A stretch of DNA of 12,388 bases from an uncultured Eubacteriales bacterium. Its GTDB lineage: Bacteria > Bacillota > Clostridia > Oscillospirales > CAG-272. The DNA is taken from positions 1 through 12,388 of the forward strand of contig URMC01000052.1 in the NCBI GenBank assembly GCA_900548735.1, in the 5' to 3' direction. Shown here in pieces: positions 6,153 to 12,262 of this stretch; position 1 is the first letter of the stretch; each line of letters starts with the position of its first letter. The translations under genes were made by a program, and so were the position numbers. The notes under the pieces were generated by a model. That model was not told where the DNA came from, searched no databases, and saw only the letters and a list, made by a program, of their open reading frames with translations.

Positions 6153-6782
6153 ATGTCCGATTTTACCGTGACCATCGCAAGAGATTTCGGGTGCGGGGGG
6201 CGCACCATCGGCAAAATGCTGGCGGGGCGCCTTGGTATCAACTATTACGACCGGGATCTGATCAAACTTGCCTCTGAGGAGAGCGGCATCAACATTTCTC
6301 TGTTTGGCAAAGCGGACGAAAACGGGCGCGCGGCGCTGTTCAAACGCTACAACCGCGCCTATGGAGAGAAAATCATCTCTCCCGACAGCGGGGATTTCAC
6401 GTCTGACGACAATCTTTTTAATATTCAGGCGAAAATTATCAAGCAACTTGCCGATCGCGAAAACTGCGTGCTGGTGGGCAGGTGTGCGGATTATATCCTG
6501 AAAGACCACAAAAACGTGCTGCGCGTGTTTATCCATGCCTCGCGCGAATATTGCGTGCGGAACGTGATGGAAAAATTTGCCCTCAGCGAAAAAGAAGCCG
6601 AGCGGCAGGCGGAACGGATCAACCGCGCGAGAAGCACGTATTACCGGTATTATACCGGGCGCGAATGGGATAACGCCCGCAACTACGACCTGTGCCTGAA
6701 CAGCGAGGACGTGGGCACCTTGCGTTGCGTCAATATCATCGAGCATTATATCCGGATGCTGTACCTGGAAAAAACGCTGTAA
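6153..6782 (+). CDS. Cytidylate kinase-like family protein
   Basis: A 209-residue cytosolic protein of the cytidylate-kinase-like family. The opening VTIARDFGCGGRTIGKMLA (5-23) stands where a P-loop would be, but has GCGGRTIG in place of the classical GxxGxGKG, with Arg17 at the usual lysine region; this is typical of the family. Further blocks are YYDRDLI (31-37), CVLVGRCADYIL (105-116), and a lid-like arginine-rich stretch RINRARSTYYRYYTGREW (155-172). True CMP kinase activity is not established for this group. The ATG at 6153 follows AAGGAGG by eight bases. It lies 22 bases after galT with no terminator and very likely shares its transcript. Module T copy 3 follows its stop. Confidence 0.85.
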   Translation: MSDFTVTIARDFGCGGRTIGKMLAGRLGINYYDRDLIKLASEESGINISLFGKADENGRAALFKRYNRAYGEKIISPDSGDFTSDDNLFNIQAKIIKQLADRENCVLVGRCADYILKDHKNVLRVFIHASREYCVRNVMEKFALSEKEAERQAERINRARSTYYRYYTGREWDNARNYDLCLNSEDVGTLRCVNIIEHYIRMLYLEKTL

Positions 6783-6809
6783 CCCCCGCCCGCGGACACC
6801 GTCTTCGAC

Positions 6810-6938
6810 GGGGGCACCTGCGGTGCGGCTTTCAGGCTGACGCGGTGCTTTGGGCACACTCGCCGAACACCCGGCGTCAGCTGCCGAAAAATTTTTGAGG
6901 GAGTCAAGAGGGGACTTTTTATAAAAAGTCCCCTCTTG
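6810..6938 (+). repeat. Intergenic repeat module T, copy 3
   Basis: Begins about 28 bases after the kinase-like stop, in sense orientation, and stands alone with no K or G module. It contains GGCACCTGCGGTGC, CGCGGTGCTTTGGGCACAC, CTGCCGAAAAATTTTTGAGGGAGT and a perfect 34-bp palindrome (6905-6921 with 6922-6938) identical to that of copy 2. It is a candidate 3' end for the galT transcript. Confidence 0.8.
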
Positions 6939-7003
6939 TGCGCTCCTGCGGCGCGGTTTGCCTTCTCCCGGATTTATTTTGTTCGGAAAACTTCAAAAAA
7001 GCC

Positions 7004-7032
7004 TTGACAAGCGGCAAGGGATTTGTTATAAT
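7004..7032 (+). promoter_or_regulatory. Promoter of tRNA-Pro/tRNA-Val
   Basis: Exact consensus TTGACA (7004-7009) and TATAAT (7027-7032) with a 17-base spacer. The start point is expected near 7039, about 26 bases before tRNA-Pro. The leader includes a small CAGGA/TCCTG hairpin. Confidence 0.9.
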
Positions 7033-7064
7033 AAGCAAGTCGGCAGGAGTCTCCTGTGCTAATT

Positions 7065-7140
7065 CGGGATGTAGCGCAGTTGGTAGCGCGCCTGGTTTGG
7101 GACCAGGATGTCGCAGGTTCGAATCCTGTCATTCCGACCA
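7065..7140 (+). tRNA. tRNA-Pro (anticodon UGG)
   Basis: 76 bases with encoded CCA. The acceptor stem CGGGATG/CATTCCG includes one G-T pair. Anticodon stem CCTGG/CCAGG encloses TTTGGGA, giving anticodon TGG. The T-arm AGGTTCGAATCCT is intact. One base separates it from tRNA-Val, so both come from one transcript. Confidence 0.97.
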
Positions 7141-7141
7141 T

Positions 7142-7218
7142 GGAGGCGTAGCTCAGCTGGTCAGAGCGCACGGTTCACATCCGTGAGGTCATGGGTTCGA
7201 GCCCCCTCGTCTCCACCA
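7142..7218 (+). tRNA. tRNA-Val (anticodon CAC)
   Basis: 77 bases with encoded CCA. The acceptor stem is GGAGGCG/CGTCTCC. Anticodon stem CACGG/CCGTG encloses TTCACAT, giving anticodon CAC, which reads GUG. The T-stem ATGGG/CCCCT has one mismatch (T50 opposite C64); otherwise the cloverleaf is normal. Confidence 0.93.
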
Positions 7219-7263
7219 TAGGCATGCCGCGCCCAATCGGGTTCGGTGAAAGCCGGATTTATG

Positions 7264-7294
7264 AAAAAGCCGCGTTTGCGGCTTTTTCTTTTTT
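7264..7294 (+). terminator. Terminator of the tRNA-Pro/Val transcript
   Basis: GCCGC (7269-7273) pairs with GCGGC (7278-7282) around a GTTT loop. It is flanked by five A and followed by TTTTTCTTTTTT. This is a clear rho-independent terminator about 46 bases after tRNA-Val. Confidence 0.88.
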
Positions 7295-7377
7295 CGGGCT
7301 ATTCGGGGTTGCGGCAGGTGAGCCGCAGACAGGGCGGGGCAAGCACCCGCCGCTGTCCGGCATACCGCCTTACTAAT

Positions 7378-7449
7378 CGTAGGGGCGACCAGTGGTCTCC
7401 CGCATGCAAAGCGTGTCGCCCTACAAACGGGAGGGGTAACCCCTCCCCT
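7378..7449. repeat. Hairpin-rich dispersed repeat
   Basis: GTAGGGGCGAC near 7379 is complementary, with one bulge, to GTCGCCCTAC near 7415. It is followed by a perfect hairpin GGGAGGGG/CCCCTCCC (7429-7436, 7440-7447). The part GGCGACCAGTGGTCTCCCGCAT resembles the hairpin at 1333-1356. Gene-free stretch 7219-7876 consists of the tRNA terminator, this element and the composite repeat below. Confidence 0.55.
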
Positions 7450-7473
7450 ACGGAGTTTAGATTTATGCCGGAA

Positions 7474-7604
7474 GCGGGGGCGTATGGAATGCACCCGCCT
7501 TGATACAAAGTTACTCTTTTCTTTATTCTATCGGCTTCCATACCCGCTTTTTCTTTGATTGCGCAGGCGCAAAGAAAAAGCTAACAAAAAGAAACGCCGT
7601 AAAG
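7474..7604 (-). repeat. Composite repeat, modules G and short-form K
   Basis: Minus orientation, continuing from T copy 4a. Short-form K is a perfect 12-bp hairpin GCTTTTTCTTTG/CAAAGAAAAAGC (7546-7557, 7570-7581) followed on the plus strand by TAACAAAAAGAAACGCC. It nearly matches, in reverse complement, the copy at 12263-12317. Module G (7474-7545) keeps AAGTTACTCTTTTC but has an imperfect stem whose loop is reversed relative to the other two copies. Confidence 0.75.
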
Positions 7605-7612
7605 GAGATGCG

Positions 7613-7742
7613 AAGAGGGGGCTTTTTTCAAAAAGCCCCCTCTTAAACTCCCGCAAAAACTTTTCGGCGATTGTTGCCGGAATGTCTGGCGTGTGCACCC
7701 AAAGCAGCGCGCCAGCCTGTCAGCCCCGCCGCAAGGCGGTTT
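7613..7742 (-). repeat. Intergenic repeat module T, copy 4a
   Basis: Minus orientation, tandem with copy 4b and second in line behind the beta-glucosidase gene. The palindrome has 15-base arms 7613-7627 and 7630-7644. The body reads as in copies 1 and 5 (CGCGCTGCTTTGGGTGCACACGCC on the minus strand). Its head, CCGCCTTGCGGCGGGGC, is joined directly to the truncated palindrome of copy 4b. Confidence 0.78.
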
Positions 7743-7868
7743 TTGAAAAAAGCCCCCTTTAAATCCCCTAAAAACTTTTCAGCAACCGGCGCCGGGCATC
7801 GGGCGGGTGTGCCCAACTGACTCTGAAAGCCCCGCCGCAGGCGGCCGCAGGCGGCCGCAGGTGCCCCC
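7743..7868 (-). repeat. Intergenic repeat module T, copy 4b (truncated palindrome)
   Basis: Starts about eight bases after the beta-glucosidase stop, in that gene's direction. The body matches copy 2 (GGGCTTTCAGAGTCAGTTGGGCACAC) and ends in GGGGGCTTTTTTCAAAAA. The right palindrome arm is missing because copy 4a begins there. The head contains three near-tandem 10-bp units (about 7831-7860), two of them identical GCGGCCGCAG. Confidence 0.75.
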
Positions 7869-7876
7869 GCGCGTCT

Positions 7877-10042
7877 TTATTCCAAGCGGAAGGTAAATGC
7901 AAGCGGCGCGTCGGAATCCGCACCGACGAACACGTCAAAGTCGCCGGGCTCGGAGCGAAGGATCATATCCGCGCCATAGAAGCGAAGCTGCTCCTCGGTC
8001 AGGGTAAAGCGCACGGTCTTTTCCTCCCCCGGGGCAAAGCTGAGCTTGCGGAAATCCTTCAGCTCCTTCACCGGGCGGGAGACGCTGGCAAAGCGGTCGC
8101 GCACGTAGAGCTGAACCGTCTCTTTTCCACACCGTCCCCCCTCGTTTTTCACTTTGACGGTGACGGTAAGGGTCTCGCCTTTGCGCAAAACCTCGCGGTC
8201 GGCGCTCACCTCACCGTAGGTGTAGGTGTTATACGACAGCCCGTGACCGAACACAAACAGCGGGTCCACCGGCGCGTCCTGATAGCGGGAGCAGTACCCG
8301 CCCTTGGTGATCTCTTTCGGATTTTTCACAGCACGTCCCGTGGGTAAATGGTTGTAGGAGATCGGCTCCTGCCCCACGCACCAGGGGAAACTCATCGACA
8401 GCTTGCCACAGGGGTTTGCCTCCCCGAACAAGAGTCTTGCCGCGGCGTTGCCGCCCTCCGTACCCGGTTGCCACATCGTTAAAATCGCCGGAGCAATGGC
8501 GGAAAGCTCGGTTAATACCAGGGGTCTTCCGCAGAACAGCACCACCGCCGTGTTGGGGTTTGCCGCGATTACGCGGCGCGCCAGCTCCGCTTGTGCCGGG
8601 GAAAGCGTGAGGTCCGCCCGGCTGTTGCCCTCGCCCGAAAAGTTCTGATACTCGCCAAGGCACAGCACGGTCACGTCCGCCGCTTTTGCCGCCTCCACTG
8701 CCGCATCAATGCCACTGCAATCCTGCTCATCGAGCGCGTACGAACAGCCCGGCTCTACCGTGATTTCGGCGCGGGGCAGCAGGTTGGCAATCCCCTCGCT
8801 CACGCTGACGCACTCCTCGTCTCTCCCGGCGCACGCCCAGAAGCCCTTGATCCCCTTTTCAGCGGCAAAAGGACCCACCACGGCAACCTTTTTGACATCC
8901 CCGGAGAACGGAAGCACCCCGTTGTTCTGCAACAGCACGGCGCTCTCCTCCGCCGCACGGCGGCAGATTGCCCGATGCTCCGGCGAGAGGAACAGCTTTT
9001 GCTCTTTTTCTTCGTCCGCGGCGCGATAAGGGTTTTCAAACAGCCCCAAATCCTCTTTGAGTTGCAGAACGCGCAACACTGCCGCGTCAATCTGCTCCAT
9101 CGTGATGCGCCCCTCGTCCAGCAGTTCTTTCGCGTGCAGGTACGTAGCGGCGGACATCATCTCAATGTCGCACCCGGCATTCACGGCAAGGGCGGCTGCC
9201 TCTTTGCTGTTTTCCGCCACGCCGTGCTTCACCATCTCGCGGTAGGCATTGTAGTCACTGATCACAATGCCGTCAAAGCCCCACTCGCCGCGCAGAACGT
9301 CGGTCAGGAGCCACCGGTTGGCGGTGCTGGGCACGCCCCCTACGGTGTTGAAGGAGGGCATCAGCATCCGCACGCCCGCGTCCACCGCCGCGCGGTAGCC
9401 GGGCAGATACTCGTTACGCAACGTCCGCTCCGAGAGTTCCACGGAGTTGTAATCCCGCCCCGCTTCGGGCGCGCCGTAGGCGGCAAAATGCTTCACGCAG
9501 GCGGCGATATTTTCGGGGTCGCGGTAGGTGCCGTCCCCCTGATAGCCCTGCACCATAGCGGCGGCAAGCCGCCCGTTGAGGGTCTTATCCTCGCCTGTGG
9601 ACTCCATCACGCGCCCCCAGCGCGCGTCCCGCGCGAGATCCAGCATGGGCGAAAACGTGACATGCACGCCGGCGGCTGCGGCTTCCTTTGCCGCCATTTT
9701 CGCGCAGTCACGGGTCAGGTCCTCATCAAAGGAGCAACCCATCGCCAGCGGAATGGGATAAATGGTGCGGTAGCCGTGAATCACGTCCTGCATGAAAAGC
9801 AGGGGGATGTGATGGGGCTGTTTTGCCATGGCGGCATCCTGAATCTCCTTCATCGCCCTGGCGCCGATGAAATTGAGGGTGGAGCCGGCGTATTTCACGT
9901 CGCCCTCGGTGATGTGCAGGTTTTGCACGGGGCCGGTGATATCCGCCTCGTTATCGTGTTTGAAAAACACGGCGTTGAGCTGGGTCAGCTGACCCAGCTT
10001 TTCTTCCAAGGTCAGTTCGGAAAGCAGTTTTTTGAGATCCAT
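7877..10042 (-). CDS. Glycoside hydrolase family 3 beta-glucosidase
   Basis: A 721-residue enzyme with the complete GH3 layout: an N-terminal barrel (about 1-335), the alpha/beta C-terminal domain (about 365-600), and a fibronectin-III-like end (about 630-721). The barrel carries KHFAAYG (184-190), DYNSVELSERTL (197-208) and GFDGIVISDYNAYREM (255-270), where Asp263 is the expected nucleophile. GEYQNFSGEGNSR (463-475) carries the likely acid/base Glu471. There is no signal peptide, so it probably acts in the cytosol on imported beta-linked oligosaccharides; the exact sugar is not readable. The ATG at 10042 follows GGAGG by four bases; an upstream 45-codon extension crosses the promoter and is rejected. 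Family resemblance is to BglX-type enzymes. Transcription diverges from radC. Confidence 0.94.
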   Translation of the reverse strand: MDLKKLLSELTLEEKLGQLTQLNAVFFKHDNEADITGPVQNLHITEGDVKYAGSTLNFIGARAMKEIQDAAMAKQPHHIPLLFMQDVIHGYRTIYPIPLAMGCSFDEDLTRDCAKMAAKEAAAAGVHVTFSPMLDLARDARWGRVMESTGEDKTLNGRLAAAMVQGYQGDGTYRDPENIAACVKHFAAYGAPEAGRDYNSVELSERTLRNEYLPGYRAAVDAGVRMLMPSFNTVGGVPSTANRWLLTDVLRGEWGFDGIVISDYNAYREMVKHGVAENSKEAAALAVNAGCDIEMMSAATYLHAKELLDEGRITMEQIDAAVLRVLQLKEDLGLFENPYRAADEEKEQKLFLSPEHRAICRRAAEESAVLLQNNGVLPFSGDVKKVAVVGPFAAEKGIKGFWACAGRDEECVSVSEGIANLLPRAEITVEPGCSYALDEQDCSGIDAAVEAAKAADVTVLCLGEYQNFSGEGNSRADLTLSPAQAELARRVIAANPNTAVVLFCGRPLVLTELSAIAPAILTMWQPGTEGGNAAARLLFGEANPCGKLSMSFPWCVGQEPISYNHLPTGRAVKNPKEITKGGYCSRYQDAPVDPLFVFGHGLSYNTYTYGEVSADREVLRKGETLTVTVKVKNEGGRCGKETVQLYVRDRFASVSRPVKELKDFRKLSFAPGEEKTVRFTLTEEQLRFYGADMILRSEPGDFDVFVGADSDAPLAFTFRLE

Positions 10043-10067
10043 ACGTCCTCCTGTGGTCTTTTTTTCT

Positions 10068-10097
10068 ATTGTAACACAAAAAACCCCCGCTCTGCAA
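10068..10097 (-). promoter_or_regulatory. Probable beta-glucosidase promoter
   Basis: On the minus strand, TACAAT (10068-10073) is preceded by TTGCAG (10092-10097) with an 18-base spacer. The -35 and spacing are imperfect, so this is less certain than the others. The start would be near 10061, with a leader of about 20 bases. Confidence 0.55.
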
Positions 10098-10118
10098 GGC
10101 AAAATCGGGAAAAAACGG

Positions 10119-10147
10119 TTGATTTTTTGCGCCCCGTGAGATATAAT
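10119..10147 (+). promoter_or_regulatory. radC promoter
   Basis: TTGATT (10119-10124) and TATAAT (10142-10147) with a 17-base spacer. The start near 10154 falls after the first in-frame ATG (10146) and so supports the start at 10176. It is back-to-back with the beta-glucosidase promoter. Confidence 0.8.
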
Positions 10148-10175
10148 GAAGAAAATTGCACAGAGGAGGAAAAAC

Positions 10176-10943
10176 ATGGGCGATGGACATTTGCACGCGG
10201 GTCATCGGGAGCGGATGCGGCAAAAGTTTACTGACAACCACGATGGAGCGCATTTTCCCGATCACGAATTATTGGAGCTTTTTTTGTATTACGCGGTGCC
10301 GAGAAAGGACACCAACGAAACCGCCCATCGCCTGATGGAGGAATTCGGCACGCTGGAAAAGGTGCTGGATGCCGAGCGGGACCGCCTTACCGCGGTGGAC
10401 GGCGTGAGCGACAACTCCGCGGTGCTGATTGCGCTGGTACGCGAGATTGCCAAGCGTTATACCGCGGCGAAAACCGAAGAGAACGGCGACCTGCCGGTGT
10501 TTGACACGCCGGAGAAAATTGCCGCGTTCCTGCGCCCGCGCTACATCGGGGTGCAGGTAGAGCGGGCATACCTCCTGCTTTTTGACAACGCCATGCACAT
10601 GCTGGATTTCCGCCATCTCGGGGACGGCGAGGTTTCCAAGGTGCTGCTCTCGGTGCGGCAGATTGCGGAGTACGCCTTCCGCAAGCATGCGGCGCAGGTG
10701 GTGCTGGCGCACAACCATCCCGGCGGCATTGCCGTGCCCTCCGGGGAGGATCTGGCGCTGACGCGCCGGGTCTCGCAGGCATTACAGCTGTTGGATATTC
10801 CGCTTCTGGAGCACTTCATCTTCTCGGACTACGGCTACTGCACGGTAGTCGGGAAAACGGGAGAGGAAGGCGAGGGCGGCGAGGTCGCCGCCGCAGGCAA
10901 CGCGTTCCGCGGGTTTTCCCGCGGGAGAAAGGAACAAAAATGA
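10176..10943 (+). CDS. radC: RadC family JAB/MPN-domain protein
   Basis: A 255-residue protein of the RadC family. An N-terminal region HAGHRERMRQKF, DHELLELFLYYAVPRKDTN (29-47) leads into a helix-hairpin-helix-like segment (about 57-95). The JAB/MPN+ metal-binding domain follows, with Glu165, His179-Asn-His181 and Asp192 in the HxH-x10-D arrangement (HNHPGGIAVPSGEDLALT). These are the residues expected to hold zinc. Long called a DNA repair protein, its true role is unsettled. The C-terminal 30 residues are rich in Gly/Glu/Arg and probably disordered. GAGGAGGA precedes the chosen ATG by six bases. The stop overlaps the start of the next gene by four bases (ATGA), implying translational coupling. 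Confidence 0.92.
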   Translation: MGDGHLHAGHRERMRQKFTDNHDGAHFPDHELLELFLYYAVPRKDTNETAHRLMEEFGTLEKVLDAERDRLTAVDGVSDNSAVLIALVREIAKRYTAAKTEENGDLPVFDTPEKIAAFLRPRYIGVQVERAYLLLFDNAMHMLDFRHLGDGEVSKVLLSVRQIAEYAFRKHAAQVVLAHNHPGGIAVPSGEDLALTRRVSQALQLLDIPLLEHFIFSDYGYCTVVGKTGEEGEGGEVAAAGNAFRGFSRGRKEQK

Positions 10944-12091
10944 ACGGACAGCAAAACGACACAAAAAACAACACGGCAGTCAAAGAAAAAAGCCCCGGCG
11001 CCGTGCGCCGGTTTCTCGCCCGCAAGGACATTGTGTTTTCTGCCAAACGGTACGGGATTGACGCGCTGGGCGCGATGGCGCTGGGTCTTTTCGGCTCGCT
11101 TTTAATCGGCACGATTTTCAAAGCGATCGGGCTCATCCCTCACCTCGGCTTTTTTGCCACCATCGGCGGGTATGCGCAGGCGGTGGCTGGCGCGGCGATG
11201 GCAGTGGCGATTGCCTACGCCTTAAAAGCGCCGCCGTTTGTGCTGTATTCCGCCGCCGCGGTGGGGTACGCCGCCAACGCGCTGGGCGCGGCGGGGGGTC
11301 CGCTTGCGGTGCTGCTGATTACCGTGGTCGCCGTGGAGTGCGGCAAGGCGGTCTCCAAGGAAACGAAGATTGACATTATCGTGACCCCGTTTGTCACGGT
11401 GTTTGTGGGCGGGGGGCTGTCGCTTCTGATTGCGCCCTACATCGGCAAAGCCGTCAGTTACGTGGGCACCTTTATCGGCTGGGCAACGTTGCAGCAGCCG
11501 TTTGTGATGGGGCTGATTATCTCCGTAGTGGTGGGCGTGGCGCTGACGCTGCCGATCAGTTCCGCCGCAATCTGCGCCGCGATCGGGCTGTCGGGCGCGG
11601 CAGTGGCGGGGGTCATCCCCGAAAATGCGGAGGGGCTGGCGCTTGCGGGCGGCGCGGCGATTGCCGGGTGCTGTGCGCAGATGGTCGGCTTTGCGGTGAT
11701 GAGTTTCCGCGAAAACCGCTGGGGCGGGCTTGCCTCGCAGGGGCTGGGCACCAGCATGATTCAGATGCCAAATATCGTCCGCAACCCGCGCATCTGGATT
11801 CCGCCCACGCTGGCATCGGCGATTACGGGACCGCTTGCCACGTGCCTGTTCCGGATGCGGATGTACGGTGCGGCGATCAACTCCGGCATGGGGACATGCG
11901 GGATGCTCGGCCCCATCGGCGTGATTCTCGGTTGGTTCGGGGGCGAATATCCCGACACGGTCGGCGCGATGGACTGGCTGGGGCTGGCGCTGATCTGCTT
12001 TGTGTTGCCGGCGGTGCTGTCGCTTCTCTTCTGTGAGATCCTGCGTAAAATCGGCTGGATCCGCGAAAACGACCTGAAATTGGAGGCGTAA
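10940..12091 (+). CDS. PTS_EIIC_2 / PfoR-like membrane protein
   Basis: A 383-residue integral membrane protein with about eight to ten hydrophobic segments from residue 42 on, after a charged cytosolic N-terminus (1-38). The sequence fits the PTS_EIIC_2 family, which includes PfoR, a membrane protein linked to toxin regulation in Clostridium perfringens. Characteristic stretches are GTSMIQMPNIVRNPRIWIPP (270-289) and NSGMGTCGMLGPIGVILGW (314-332). No IIA or IIB domain is fused or nearby, so a sugar-phosphotransferase role is unproven; transport or sensing are both open. It starts on the ATG that overlaps the radC stop (ATGA), with AAAGGAA six bases upstream, so it is co-expressed with radC. 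Module T copy 5 follows the stop. Confidence 0.88.
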   Translation: MNGQQNDTKNNTAVKEKSPGAVRRFLARKDIVFSAKRYGIDALGAMALGLFGSLLIGTIFKAIGLIPHLGFFATIGGYAQAVAGAAMAVAIAYALKAPPFVLYSAAAVGYAANALGAAGGPLAVLLITVVAVECGKAVSKETKIDIIVTPFVTVFVGGGLSLLIAPYIGKAVSYVGTFIGWATLQQPFVMGLIISVVVGVALTLPISSAAICAAIGLSGAAVAGVIPENAEGLALAGGAAIAGCCAQMVGFAVMSFRENRWGGLASQGLGTSMIQMPNIVRNPRIWIPPTLASAITGPLATCLFRMRMYGAAINSGMGTCGMLGPIGVILGWFGGEYPDTVGAMDWLGLALICFVLPAVLSLLFCEILRKIGWIRENDLKLEA

Positions 12092-12097
12092 CACACC

Positions 12098-12248
12098 CAA
12101 TTTCCCGGCGGCACCTTGCGGCCGCCTTGCGGCGGGGCGAATAGGTCGGCGCGGTGCTCTGGGTGCACACGCCCGACATCCCGGCTGTAGTTGCCGAAAA
12201 GTTTTTGCGGGAGTCAAGAGGGGGCTTTTTTCAAAAAGCCCCCTTTTG
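12098..12248 (+). repeat. Intergenic repeat module T, copy 5
   Basis: Begins about seven bases after the PTS-like gene stop, in sense orientation. It reads GGCGGCACCTTGCGG, CGCGGTGCTCTGGGTGCACACGCC, TTGCCGAAAAGTTTTTGCGGGAGT and ends in a palindrome (12215-12230 with 12233-12248) with one G-T pair. It is the closest relative of copy 1, in opposite orientation. Confidence 0.8.
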
Positions 12249-12262
12249 TGCGTTTCCCTTAA

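Noticed and set aside
4514..6241. 575-codon minus-strand frame opposite galT
   Set aside because: It is antisense to an unmistakable galT, histidine- and arginine-rich as such shadows usually are, and covers the galT promoter.
6974..7171. Minus-strand frame containing MTGFEPATSWSQTRRATNCAT
   Set aside because: This is a well-known spurious protein made by translating the antisense of tRNA genes; it covers tRNA-Pro here.
8591..10234. 547-codon plus-strand frame opposite the beta-glucosidase
   Set aside because: It is antisense to a complete GH3 enzyme with catalytic motifs, and has no family resemblance.
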